Part shown: in pieces, positions 4,664 to 11,201 of the stretch
Position numbering within the stretch: position 1 is the stretch's first letter
Layout of the letters: each line of letters opens with the position of its first letter
DNA from: Deltaproteobacteria bacterium
GTDB taxonomy: Bacteria; Desulfobacterota; Dissulfuribacteria; Dissulfuribacterales; UBA3076
Direction of reading: 5' to 3'
DNA: 11,201 nucleotides
Assembly (NCBI GenBank): GCA_027004315.1
Contig: JALTHV010000132.1
Span: 1-11,201, forward strand
Notes under the pieces: model-generated
What the model was told of the DNA's origin: nothing
What the model saw: the letters and a program-made list of their open reading frames with translations, nothing else
Databases searched by the model: none
Position numbers and translations under genes: made by a program

Positions 4664-6946
4664 TTATATAAAACGTCTAATTACACTAAGGAGACTGTCC
4701 TGGTCAAAACGGCTCTTAACAATATATGCATTTGCGCCCACATCAATGCCATGTTCCTTGTCTTCCTTAGAATCCAGACCAGTTACCAGGACTACAGGTA
4801 TTTCCTTGAGTCCTTCATCAGAGCGGATCTTGGAAGTAAGTTCAAACCCGTCCATCCTGGGCATTTCTATGTCTGAGACCACGAGGTCAAATGATTCTGT
4901 CTTCAGGGCCATATAGGCCTCGCGTCCGTCAACGGCAGTCTTGACGACATATCCTGCGGTCTCCAGGATATTTTTTAGAAGCATCCTTGACGTGATAGAG
5001 TCTTCTGCAACGAGAATGGATTTCCTGGTAGTCTTCTGTATCTCGTCAGCCCTTGCTGGAGATACGACAGTTTCCCTTGACGAAGACTTGAATAGGTCAG
5101 CTACGTTCAGGACTGGCACCAGTTCCCCAGTTCCCAGGATTGTGGCACCTGAGAGATACGGGACCCTCACAAGCTGCTTACCAAGGCCCTTGACGAGCAC
5201 TTCCTGCTCCTTGAGTACCTCTTCGACCTCGATAGCTATGTGCCCATTGCCGTGGCCAAGGACAACCATTACCCTATTTCTGTCACTACTCTTTTTGTCT
5301 TCAGCAGGAAGGCTCAGGGTCCGTGCAAGGTCAATAACTGCAATGACCCGACCGTGGACAGAGATGCTCGGTCTGTTCCCCACGGTCTTGATATCTCCAT
5401 CGTTCACGGTCATAACATACTCTACGTGTGAACTGGGCAGGACAAATGACCTGCCAGAAATCCGTACAAGGATCCCCCGAAAAGTCGACATGCTCACAGG
5501 CAAGCTGATCCTGAAAGTAGTACCCTTACCGGGGATGCTATCCACTGATATTATGCCCCCCAATTCTTCTATCTTCTTTTGCACAATATCCATTCCCAGT
5601 CCCCTTCCGGAGAGTTTGGTCACAATCGGACTGGTGGAGAGACCAGTCCTAAAGATCAGGGAAAGGACCTGCTGGGCATCCAGCTCCTCGGCGTCTTTTT
5701 CCAAGATAAGGCCATTTTTGAGCGCATTCTCTTTGACAGTAGTGGCATCGATTCCCTTGCCGTCATCCTGGACAAGGACTTCGACCTTCTGGTTCTCAGA
5801 GCGGGATACGATGAGCTTAATGGTCCCATTGGTGGACTTGCCGGCCTTTCTACGTTCTTCCGGCGTCTCTATCCCATGGTCCACCGCATTTCTCAAGAGA
5901 TGAATGAGGGGATCCTTCATATCTTCAAGGATTCGCCTGTCGATCTCAAGCTCATCCCCCTCTACTATGAAATCAATCTCCTTTCCCAGATCCCTGGAAA
6001 GGCCCCTGATCATCCTTGGGAATATATTAAGAAGAGTGGCACAGGGCTGCATGGAGATCTCTTTTATATCATCCAGAAAGTCATCCACCAACAATGAGCA
6101 GGAATGATAGTCCTCCTGTATTGATCTGACTATGGACCTCACATGTTCCTTGACGGCCTTGAGCTTTTCCTGATTCCAATTCACAAAGGCCAGGAGGTCT
6201 GGAAGTGATCTGTCATCACTGCCCTGTTTGCGAAGACATCTAGGTGTAGATTCCTCCACCTGTGTCCACTGCTTCTCCCATGCCTGAAGGTCCTGTAAGA
6301 GACATCGAATGGCCTTCAAATGCTGCATGGAAATCAACTTCACAGAGACAAATTCCTCGGCCTTTAGGAGGACCGTATCCAGTTTTTGAGTAGATATCCT
6401 CACAGAGTCAAATGAGAAGGGTCTGTGAAGGCCAGGAGGAGATGTCTTGTCGGGTGACGGCGTTTGCCCGTGCAGTAGCGCGTTCTCATTGGAAACAGGG
6501 CCTTTTTCTTTTATCGGCTTCTCTGCCTTTGGAGAAGGTGATGCCTGAACCTGTTCCCCATTTTTTACTTTTTCAATCTGTTTAAGCAGATCCTCTATCC
6601 CAGTTCCAGAAGCATCACCCTCGCTCAGGAGCATCTCGAGACGGTCCAGGACCGAGTAAACCATATCAAAAAATGGGAGGTCAGGAGAGATATCCCCTGA
6701 CTTTATTTTTGCCAGGACACTCTCAACAGACTGACACAGGATCTCAATTGAATCCAGGTTTACGGCCCTTGCAGCACCCTTGAGACTGTGAAATTCCCGG
6801 TAGATATCCTCTATTATGGGCTGCTGCTCCTCAGCATTGCTAAGCTTCTCCAGATTCACAATCCCCGAAGAGATAGCCTTTACCCGTTCTCGGGCCTCGG
6901 TCTCAAAGGCCTCATGCAGTCTTTTTAGGAGCTCTTCTTCGTTCAT
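4664..6946 (-). CDS. CheA-REC hybrid histidine kinase (WspE-like)
   Basis: This 760-residue cytoplasmic kinase is the central phosphodonor of the pathway. The domains in order are: HPt (about 1-125) with phospho-acceptor H53 in EFHSLKGAAR; a proline/lysine-rich linker (about 130-175) with no recognisable P2 regulator-binding domain; a helical dimerisation region (about 180-300); an ATPase domain with N-box LLRNAVDHGIE (N353), G1 box DDGKG (394-398) and G2 box GRGLGMD (447-453); a CheW-like domain (about 485-620); and a C-terminal receiver with E648/D649, D692 in SDIEMPRMDG, T722 and K744. Fusion of CheA to a receiver is typical of WspE and FrzE rather than motility CheA. The fused receiver may act as a phosphate sink or as an internal control. 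The gene starts nine bases after the receptor stop codon, with only a weak Shine-Dalgarno, which suggests translational coupling. Confidence 0.93.
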   Translation of the reverse strand: MNEEELLKRLHEAFETEARERVKAISSGIVNLEKLSNAEEQQPIIEDIYREFHSLKGAARAVNLDSIEILCQSVESVLAKIKSGDISPDLPFFDMVYSVLDRLEMLLSEGDASGTGIEDLLKQIEKVKNGEQVQASPSPKAEKPIKEKGPVSNENALLHGQTPSPDKTSPPGLHRPFSFDSVRISTQKLDTVLLKAEEFVSVKLISMQHLKAIRCLLQDLQAWEKQWTQVEESTPRCLRKQGSDDRSLPDLLAFVNWNQEKLKAVKEHVRSIVRSIQEDYHSCSLLVDDFLDDIKEISMQPCATLLNIFPRMIRGLSRDLGKEIDFIVEGDELEIDRRILEDMKDPLIHLLRNAVDHGIETPEERRKAGKSTNGTIKLIVSRSENQKVEVLVQDDGKGIDATTVKENALKNGLILEKDAEELDAQQVLSLIFRTGLSTSPIVTKLSGRGLGMDIVQKKIEELGGIISVDSIPGKGTTFRISLPVSMSTFRGILVRISGRSFVLPSSHVEYVMTVNDGDIKTVGNRPSISVHGRVIAVIDLARTLSLPAEDKKSSDRNRVMVVLGHGNGHIAIEVEEVLKEQEVLVKGLGKQLVRVPYLSGATILGTGELVPVLNVADLFKSSSRETVVSPARADEIQKTTRKSILVAEDSITSRMLLKNILETAGYVVKTAVDGREAYMALKTESFDLVVSDIEMPRMDGFELTSKIRSDEGLKEIPVVLVTGLDSKEDKEHGIDVGANAYIVKSRFDQDSLLSVIRRFI

Positions 6947-6955
6947 GATCTTACA

Positions 6956-8998
6956 TCAGGCCTTGAAGCGGTCGGATAGCTCCTTAAGTCTGTTCGAAAG
7001 CTCCTGGAGGGCCTTAGTAGCCTCTTCAAGTTGTCTTGAGCTATCCACGTTCTGGCTGCCAGCCTCCTTTATATCCCTCATTGCCTGGGCAAGTTGATCA
7101 ATCCCTACGAGTTGCTCCCTGCTCGATGCACTTATCTGCATAGCATGTTCAGCCGACTCTGCCACACTCTCAGTAAGGATATTAATAGTATTACCTGCCC
7201 TTGAAGACATCTGCATCCCTATCTCTACGGCCTTACTGCCACGTTCTGCCGCCATCACCGCAGAGCTGGCGGCCTTTTGAATGTCCTTGAGAATGTCTCT
7301 CACCTGGCCAGTGGCCTCTTTGGATTGCTCCGCCAGGGATTTTACTTCTTGAGCAACTACCGCGAACCCTTTGCCGTGCTCCCCGGCTTTTGCTGCCTCG
7401 ATAGAGGCATTTACAGAGAGGAGGTTAGTCTGGTCTACTATATCATTTACTGCATGGATGATCTCTCCAATGCTCTGGGTCTGCTCACTGAGCTTTACAA
7501 CAGTATCAGTTAAATAGGCAACTTCATCTTTGATGTGATGCATGGATTTTATAGAGTCTTCCGTGACTTTTTTCCCATCCTCTGATATCTCTTTAGTCTT
7601 CTCAGCAATCTCTGTAACCTGTTGAGCCATTTTATTGGACGCATAAGTCGTCTGCCGCACCTCTTCTGTAGTAGTACTGACCTCATTGATGGAAGCAGAT
7701 GTCTCTGCAGAGATGGAGGCAAGTTGGGCAGAAGTTGTAGAGATCTGGTTGATGGATGAGGCAAGATTATCTGTTCCTTTCACGATTTCACGTGTCTGAT
7801 CACGAAGGGTCTTAAGCATGGTCCGGAAGGAGAGCAGGACTACACCTATCTCATCCTTACGTCTGGTCACCGGGATATTGACTGTCAGGTCACCTTCAGC
7901 TATCTGCCTCAACTTCTCTGACAACATTTTGAGTGGATTGACGATCGAACGGGCAGAAAAATAACCCAGGAGACAGGCCAGGATTGCAAAGATAAGGGCG
8001 ATCCCTTCTGACTCTTGCTTAAGTATCTTTATGGAGGCAAAGATATTGGCTTTATTCCTCTCTGCGACAATTGCCCAATCAAAATCCGTTCCGAGTTCTC
8101 GATTCAAGCCCAAGGGAGAATAGGAACAAAGGATCTCCTTGCCGCCTGAATCCCGGATGAGTCTTATCCCTTCCTTACCTTCCAGGGCCTCACGGACGGC
8201 CGGGTTATCCACTTTTTCCTTCAAGAGGGTACTGGCCTCCCCCTTGAGTCTTAAATTGGACCGCATCAGTCGATCTTGTCCCACCAGAAAGACCTCCCCT
8301 GCTGTACCCATGCCTGCTTTCCCGTGCACGATTGAGTCGATATGCTTCACGCCTAGCTGGAATGCCACCACTCCCAAGGCATTGCCTTTTTTGTCCAGTA
8401 CCGGCGCTCCCATGAAAAATGAGGGGCCTCCACTGGGGACGTAGATACTGAAATCTACCATGGATGGCCTTCTGTTCCTCACAACATCCGCCCACAGCCT
8501 GGCAAGCCCTGAATCCCTGTAAGGGCCACTCTTCAGGCTTGTACTGAAATCCTGTCCACGGACTACTGCGTAGAGAATGCGTCCCTGATCCCAAGAGATG
8601 AGGAAAATATTGTAATATCCGTATGACTTGAAATATCTCCTGAAATAGGGGTCTATAGACCTGCAGGCAGCGACGTACTTGCGCGAAATCTTATCAAAGG
8701 CCTCTCCTGGTGTCCTGCCTCTCTGCCCCTTGAATTTCTCCAGTTTATTCAATGCCACCTGCACATCCATTGAGTGAGAAAGGATATCCACCTCAATGAG
8801 ACGATCCTTAAGGTATTGGATAAGCTGTTCTTTTTTGACTTCTCTGGCAGTAGTTAGTGCCTCAGAATAGGATGCATGCAGGGCTTCCTCGGAGAGATGA
8901 AAGACTATGTATGACACGAGTGCTATCGGGATCACTGCAGTAAGAAAAAAGAAGATTACCAGCCGCGGCATGAGACTTTTTCGTATCCAGAAAGACAT
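6956..8998 (-). CDS. Transmembrane methyl-accepting chemoreceptor with double-Cache-like sensor
   Basis: This 680-residue inner-membrane receptor feeds the CheA-REC kinase. A basic N-terminus is followed by TM1 (about 10-32), a periplasmic region of about 300 residues (about 33-328), TM2 (about 332-350), HAMP (about 350-405) and a long cytoplasmic coiled coil with the conserved hairpin tip (DQTNLLSVNASIEAAKAGE at about 522-540, then GKGFAVVAQEVKSLAEQS). The periplasmic part has the pattern of double-Cache sensors: a GRILYAV / GPYRDSGLA block, then APVLDKKGNALGVVAFQ and GTAGEVFLVGQDRLMRS. It shows no obvious amino-acid-binding signature, so the ligand is unknown. The C-terminus (LSDRFKA) lacks a CheR-docking NWETF-type pentapeptide, which fits a CheR that uses TPRs. 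The start at 8998 has a very strong Shine-Dalgarno (GGGAGGT); an in-frame ATG at 9034 with AAGGG upstream would add 12 residues and cannot be excluded. Confidence 0.9.
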   Translation of the reverse strand: MSFWIRKSLMPRLVIFFFLTAVIPIALVSYIVFHLSEEALHASYSEALTTAREVKKEQLIQYLKDRLIEVDILSHSMDVQVALNKLEKFKGQRGRTPGEAFDKISRKYVAACRSIDPYFRRYFKSYGYYNIFLISWDQGRILYAVVRGQDFSTSLKSGPYRDSGLARLWADVVRNRRPSMVDFSIYVPSGGPSFFMGAPVLDKKGNALGVVAFQLGVKHIDSIVHGKAGMGTAGEVFLVGQDRLMRSNLRLKGEASTLLKEKVDNPAVREALEGKEGIRLIRDSGGKEILCSYSPLGLNRELGTDFDWAIVAERNKANIFASIKILKQESEGIALIFAILACLLGYFSARSIVNPLKMLSEKLRQIAEGDLTVNIPVTRRKDEIGVVLLSFRTMLKTLRDQTREIVKGTDNLASSINQISTTSAQLASISAETSASINEVSTTTEEVRQTTYASNKMAQQVTEIAEKTKEISEDGKKVTEDSIKSMHHIKDEVAYLTDTVVKLSEQTQSIGEIIHAVNDIVDQTNLLSVNASIEAAKAGEHGKGFAVVAQEVKSLAEQSKEATGQVRDILKDIQKAASSAVMAAERGSKAVEIGMQMSSRAGNTINILTESVAESAEHAMQISASSREQLVGIDQLAQAMRDIKEAGSQNVDSSRQLEEATKALQELSNRLKELSDRFKA

Positions 8999-9002
8999 CT
9001 TT

Positions 9003-9009
9003 ACCTCCC
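9003..9009 (-). promoter_or_regulatory. Shine-Dalgarno favouring the shorter receptor start
   Basis: On the minus strand GGGAGGT is followed by AAAG and the ATG at 8998, so there are five bases between GGAGG and the start. The alternative ATG at 9034 has its own weaker AAGGG, so the choice is probable rather than certain. Confidence 0.6.
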
Positions 9010-9058
9010 TCATCAGGGCAATAATAGATTTCATATTACCCTTACATAATGATTAGAC

Positions 9059-9090
9059 TAATCCGTGTAATCTGCGAAATCTGTGGATTA
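9059..9090. repeat. Nonamer triple repeat with TAATCC/GGATTA ends
   Basis: Three exact-period units, AATCCGTGT, AATCTGCGA and AATCTGTGG, occupy 9060-9086. The segment begins with TAATCC (9059-9064) and ends with its reverse complement GGATTA (9085-9090). It lies in the 108-base spacer between the coupling-protein and receptor genes, the widest unbroken gap in the upper cluster, and has no coding potential. From general knowledge, similar 'atccgtgtaatctg...gtggat' strings are scattered in intergenic DNA of diverse bacteria, so it may be a dispersed repeat. I could not search for this. No promoter is clear beside it. Confidence 0.5.
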
Positions 9091-9106
9091 AACCCAGATC
9101 CAGTAT

Positions 9107-9763
9107 CTAATAGACCTCTGTCCGGACAACGATATCTCTGTCCGACAGGAGTTTTTGACCGTCCAGGATTACGACCCTGTCAGGGGTTATTCCTTTCAGG
9201 TATTGCGCTCTCTTGTCAGTAAGCCTGGGCACTGAGGCCTGAATGGTATCTTTCTCGACCGATTTCACCCCCAGGATCGCATCGGCCAGGATACCGAATT
9301 CCATATCCAACGACTGGAGAACGATTACCCGGTTAAGGTCTGTCAGATCACTGCCTGGCAGTTCAAAAAACTTTTTGAGATCCAGCACAGAGACTATCCG
9401 TCCCTTTAGATTTATGATCCCAAGCACATATTCTGGAATCCAGGGCAAGGGAACCAGATTTTTTAGAGAACAGACACCTCGAATATATTCAAGCTCAAAT
9501 GCATATCGTTCATGGGCGAGACTGAACTCGACAACTTCAATGCCAAGAGAGTCTTTGCCTTTTTTCTCTGTTTCAATGGCCAGTTCTCTGGCACGTACCT
9601 CAAGCAGCCGGGCCTGCTCTTCAGATCCCAGCTTAAATTTATCATTAAGTCCAGACCGGGCTCTCTCAAGACGGGAATAAATTTGCTCCCATTGCACCCT
9701 CGATGCATCTTCCTGGCATTTGGCATCGTCAAAATTGGGGACCTCGCGAAGATCATAGGCCAT
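9107..9763 (-). CDS. CheW-like coupling protein with N-terminal helical extension (WspD-like)
   Basis: This 218-residue cytoplasmic adaptor links receptor and CheA-REC in the signalling array. The CheW domain spans about 75-213, with the conserved GIINLKGRIVSVLDL block at 115-129 and the YAFELEYIRGV / LVPLPWIP region before it. The first 70 residues are charged and predicted helical (WEQIYSRLERA, ARLLEVRARELA), an extension typical of the longer Wsp-type coupling proteins rather than of motility CheW of about 150-170 residues. It starts four bases after the CheR stop codon, with AGGAGA eleven bases upstream, so the two are translated from one message. It is the only stand-alone CheW gene in view, whereas Pseudomonas wsp has two. 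A second may lie beyond the right edge. Confidence 0.9.
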   Translation of the reverse strand: MAYDLREVPNFDDAKCQEDASRVQWEQIYSRLERARSGLNDKFKLGSEEQARLLEVRARELAIETEKKGKDSLGIEVVEFSLAHERYAFELEYIRGVCSLKNLVPLPWIPEYVLGIINLKGRIVSVLDLKKFFELPGSDLTDLNRVIVLQSLDMEFGILADAILGVKSVEKDTIQASVPRLTDKRAQYLKGITPDRVVILDGQKLLSDRDIVVRTEVY

Positions 9764-9767
9764 AAGT

Positions 9768-11201
9768 CTAGTTTTCTCCTTTCATCATAGACTTGACCGC
9801 AGTCCTGAGTGTTCCCACTACCATCCCCTCACTGTGGGGCAGTATGGAATCCGAAGGCAGGGATGATAGTATGTCACTTACATTCCGGAAGTATCTCTCT
9901 GCCTCAGATTGCCTCCCTTGAATTGTGGCCAGGTTCCCCAAGGCAAAATGTGCAAGCACAAAGTCAGGATCCAGGTAAATGGCCTGTCTGAGAAATTTTG
10001 TTGCCTCCTCAAGACGCCCCTGCTCTTCAAAAATGACTCCCATAAGATAGTGATGAACCGGGTCTGTCTTATTAGTCACAACTGCATCCATGGCCCATTT
10101 TGCAGCCTCGTCCAGCCTTGAGCAATCTGCATATATCCTTGCCAGAAGAGCCTTTGCCTCGGCCTGGAGATTGAAGGTTTCAGGTACATCAGGAGACAGG
10201 GCCAGGAGCTCCTTCAGCCTTGCCTCTGCCTCATTCAGCCTTCCTGCCTGATAAAGAGAACGGGCCTCATTAAATACGGTACACAAGGCCTCTTTTCCCC
10301 CAGAATCCAAGTCCTTACTGGGATTCAAACCCACTTTGCCGTAGAGGGTGTTCTCTGTCTTTGCCGTGTGATGATTGTGTGAAACAGCACTACAACAGGT
10401 GCGATTTCTAGGAGGAGAAGCATCTTTTTTGTAGAAGATGGCATTCTGAAATGAAAATGATGTCAGGCCAGCGTGATCCAGGATAGGTGCCTCGCCCGGA
10501 CTCAGGATCAGCCATCCATTCAGACTCAGCGCCCAAATAATGCGACGGACTATCTTTTTTCTCACATCCGGTGCAAGATACATGAATACGTTTCGACAAA
10601 AAATCACATCCATCTGCCCTTGCTTAAAGAAAGATATGAGATCTTTATCGGATGCCAGGTTAAGGTGCTGAAAATCTACCATCTGCCTGATATGGGGACA
10701 AAGGATAAAGGAGTTATCTCCTTCCTGAGTAAAATATCGCCTTACTATCCATCCCGGGGTCTGGCGGAGAGACCATTTTGTGTAGATACCTTCTTTGGCC
10801 CTCTTCAGGAATCGGTCGTTGATATCTCCGCCAAGGATTGTGATATGCCAGTCTCCTCGATCAGACAGGACCTGATCAATAACTATGGCCAGAGAATATG
10901 GCTCCTCTCCAGTACAGCATGCAAGGCTACAAAAACGAAGTGATTTTCTCCGCGCCCTATGAAGTTCTATCAGGGAAGGAAGGACCTGGTGTTGCAGGGC
11001 ATCGAATACCCCTTTATCACGAAAGAAATAGGTCTCGCCAATAGTGAGATGATGGATCAGCGTCTTCAATGCCTCTTTTCCAAGACCCAGGGAAAGGAAT
11101 TGGTGGATGAATTTTTCTGTCTCTTCAAACCCCAGTTCTCTGCCAGCCTTAGATATGGAGTGCTCCATCTCTTTCCATCGTTCTTGGGGAAAATATAGAC
11201 C
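9768..11201 (-). CDS. CheR-type receptor methyltransferase with C-terminal TPRs (WspC-like), N-terminus cut by window edge
   Basis: This enzyme transfers methyl groups from S-adenosylmethionine to receptor glutamates. The frame stays open through the right edge: the 11 codons beyond the first ATG (11168) read GLYFPQERWKE, which continues the CheR N-terminal helical domain. That ATG is therefore internal and the true start is outside. Counting from 11168, LTIGETYFFRD (41-51) ends the N-domain; CCTGEEPYSLA (84-94) is the SAM-binding motif, with GGDIN at 113-117; and DVIFCRNVFMYL (187-198) is the second CheR hallmark. A linker (about 250-295) leads to about three to four TPR units (about 300-435), e.g. 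AGRLNEAEARLKELLALSP and QGRLEEATKFLRQAIYLDP. Tail TPRs replace receptor-pentapeptide tethering in WspC-like enzymes. It is the first gene of the cluster in view, four bases before the coupling-protein gene. Confidence 0.92.
   Translation of the reverse strand, partial: GLYFPQERWKEMEHSISKAGRELGFEETEKFIHQFLSLGLGKEALKTLIHHLTIGETYFFRDKGVFDALQHQVLPSLIELHRARRKSLRFCSLACCTGEEPYSLAIVIDQVLSDRGDWHITILGGDINDRFLKRAKEGIYTKWSLRQTPGWIVRRYFTQEGDNSFILCPHIRQMVDFQHLNLASDKDLISFFKQGQMDVIFCRNVFMYLAPDVRKKIVRRIIWALSLNGWLILSPGEAPILDHAGLTSFSFQNAIFYKKDASPPRNRTCCSAVSHNHHTAKTENTLYGKVGLNPSKDLDSGGKEALCTVFNEARSLYQAGRLNEAEARLKELLALSPDVPETFNLQAEAKALLARIYADCSRLDEAAKWAMDAVVTNKTDPVHHYLMGVIFEEQGRLEEATKFLRQAIYLDPDFVLAHFALGNLATIQGRQSEAERYFRNVSDILSSLPSDSILPHSEGMVVGTLRTAVKSMMKGEN

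Noticed and set aside
4941..5903. A 320-codon open frame on the plus strand opposite the kinase gene
   Set aside because: It lies fully antisense to conserved ATPase, CheW and receiver coding sequence, has a low-complexity Ser/Arg/Thr-rich translation and no good Shine-Dalgarno. It is a shadow of the kinase codons.
9051..9063. GATTAG-A-CTAATC palindrome upstream of the receptor gene as an operator
   Set aside because: With a one-base centre and only 6-bp arms in A/T-rich DNA it is too short to separate from chance, and no cognate regulator is in view.
1..11201. CRISPR array, tRNA, rRNA or phage genes
   Set aside because: I found no regularly spaced direct repeats with unique spacers, no RNA-gene cloverleaf or conserved rRNA sequence, and no phage-type proteins on either strand.

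Overview
The window looks like a chromosomal segment of a Gram-negative, mid-GC bacterium. The gene set and protein style recall the deltaproteobacterial / Desulfobacterota type, but there is no rRNA or marker gene, so that placement is an inference of low to moderate strength.

Layout. Positions 1-84 hold a short repeat-like intergenic sequence. Positions 85-1884 (+) encode an M3-family oligoendopeptidase (PepF type). Everything after it lies on the minus strand and reads from the right edge leftward as one chemosensory cluster: CheR methyltransferase with TPRs (9768-11201, running off the window), CheW-like coupling protein (9107-9763), a transmembrane chemoreceptor with a double-Cache-like sensor (6956-8998), a CheA-REC hybrid kinase (4664-6946), CheB methylesterase (3525-4601), a REC-GGDEF diguanylate cyclase (2323-3273) and a small Cys-rich protein (2041-2271).

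How the genes work together. CheR-TPR, CheW, receptor, CheA-REC, CheB and REC-GGDEF are the parts of a Wsp-type pathway, in which a receptor array controls c-di-GMP synthesis instead of flagellar rotation. The kinase/methylesterase/cyclase order (E-F-R in Wsp terms) is the same as in Pseudomonas wsp. Differences are a double-Cache-like ligand sensor, only one CheW gene in view, and a cyclase lacking the usual RxxD inhibitory site.

Most notable structure. The cheB-cyclase spacer contains a 203-bp non-coding mobile element (3302-3504) with perfect 17-bp terminal inverted repeats beginning GTAA and a perfect 8-bp target duplication (CATAATTC), the pattern of IS66-family ends. Removing it restores a 40-bp operon spacer. 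Its centre is a long hairpin module, and a second copy lies in the opposite orientation at 1921-2037, without the IS66-like ends, in the convergent spacer after the peptidase gene. The 49-nt cores match at 46 positions, while the stems have changed on both arms together. The two copies therefore bracket the cyclase and the small Cys-rich gene as inverted repeats. Three annotated starts (small protein, CheB, receptor) were moved downstream to codons with strong Shine-Dalgarno sites.
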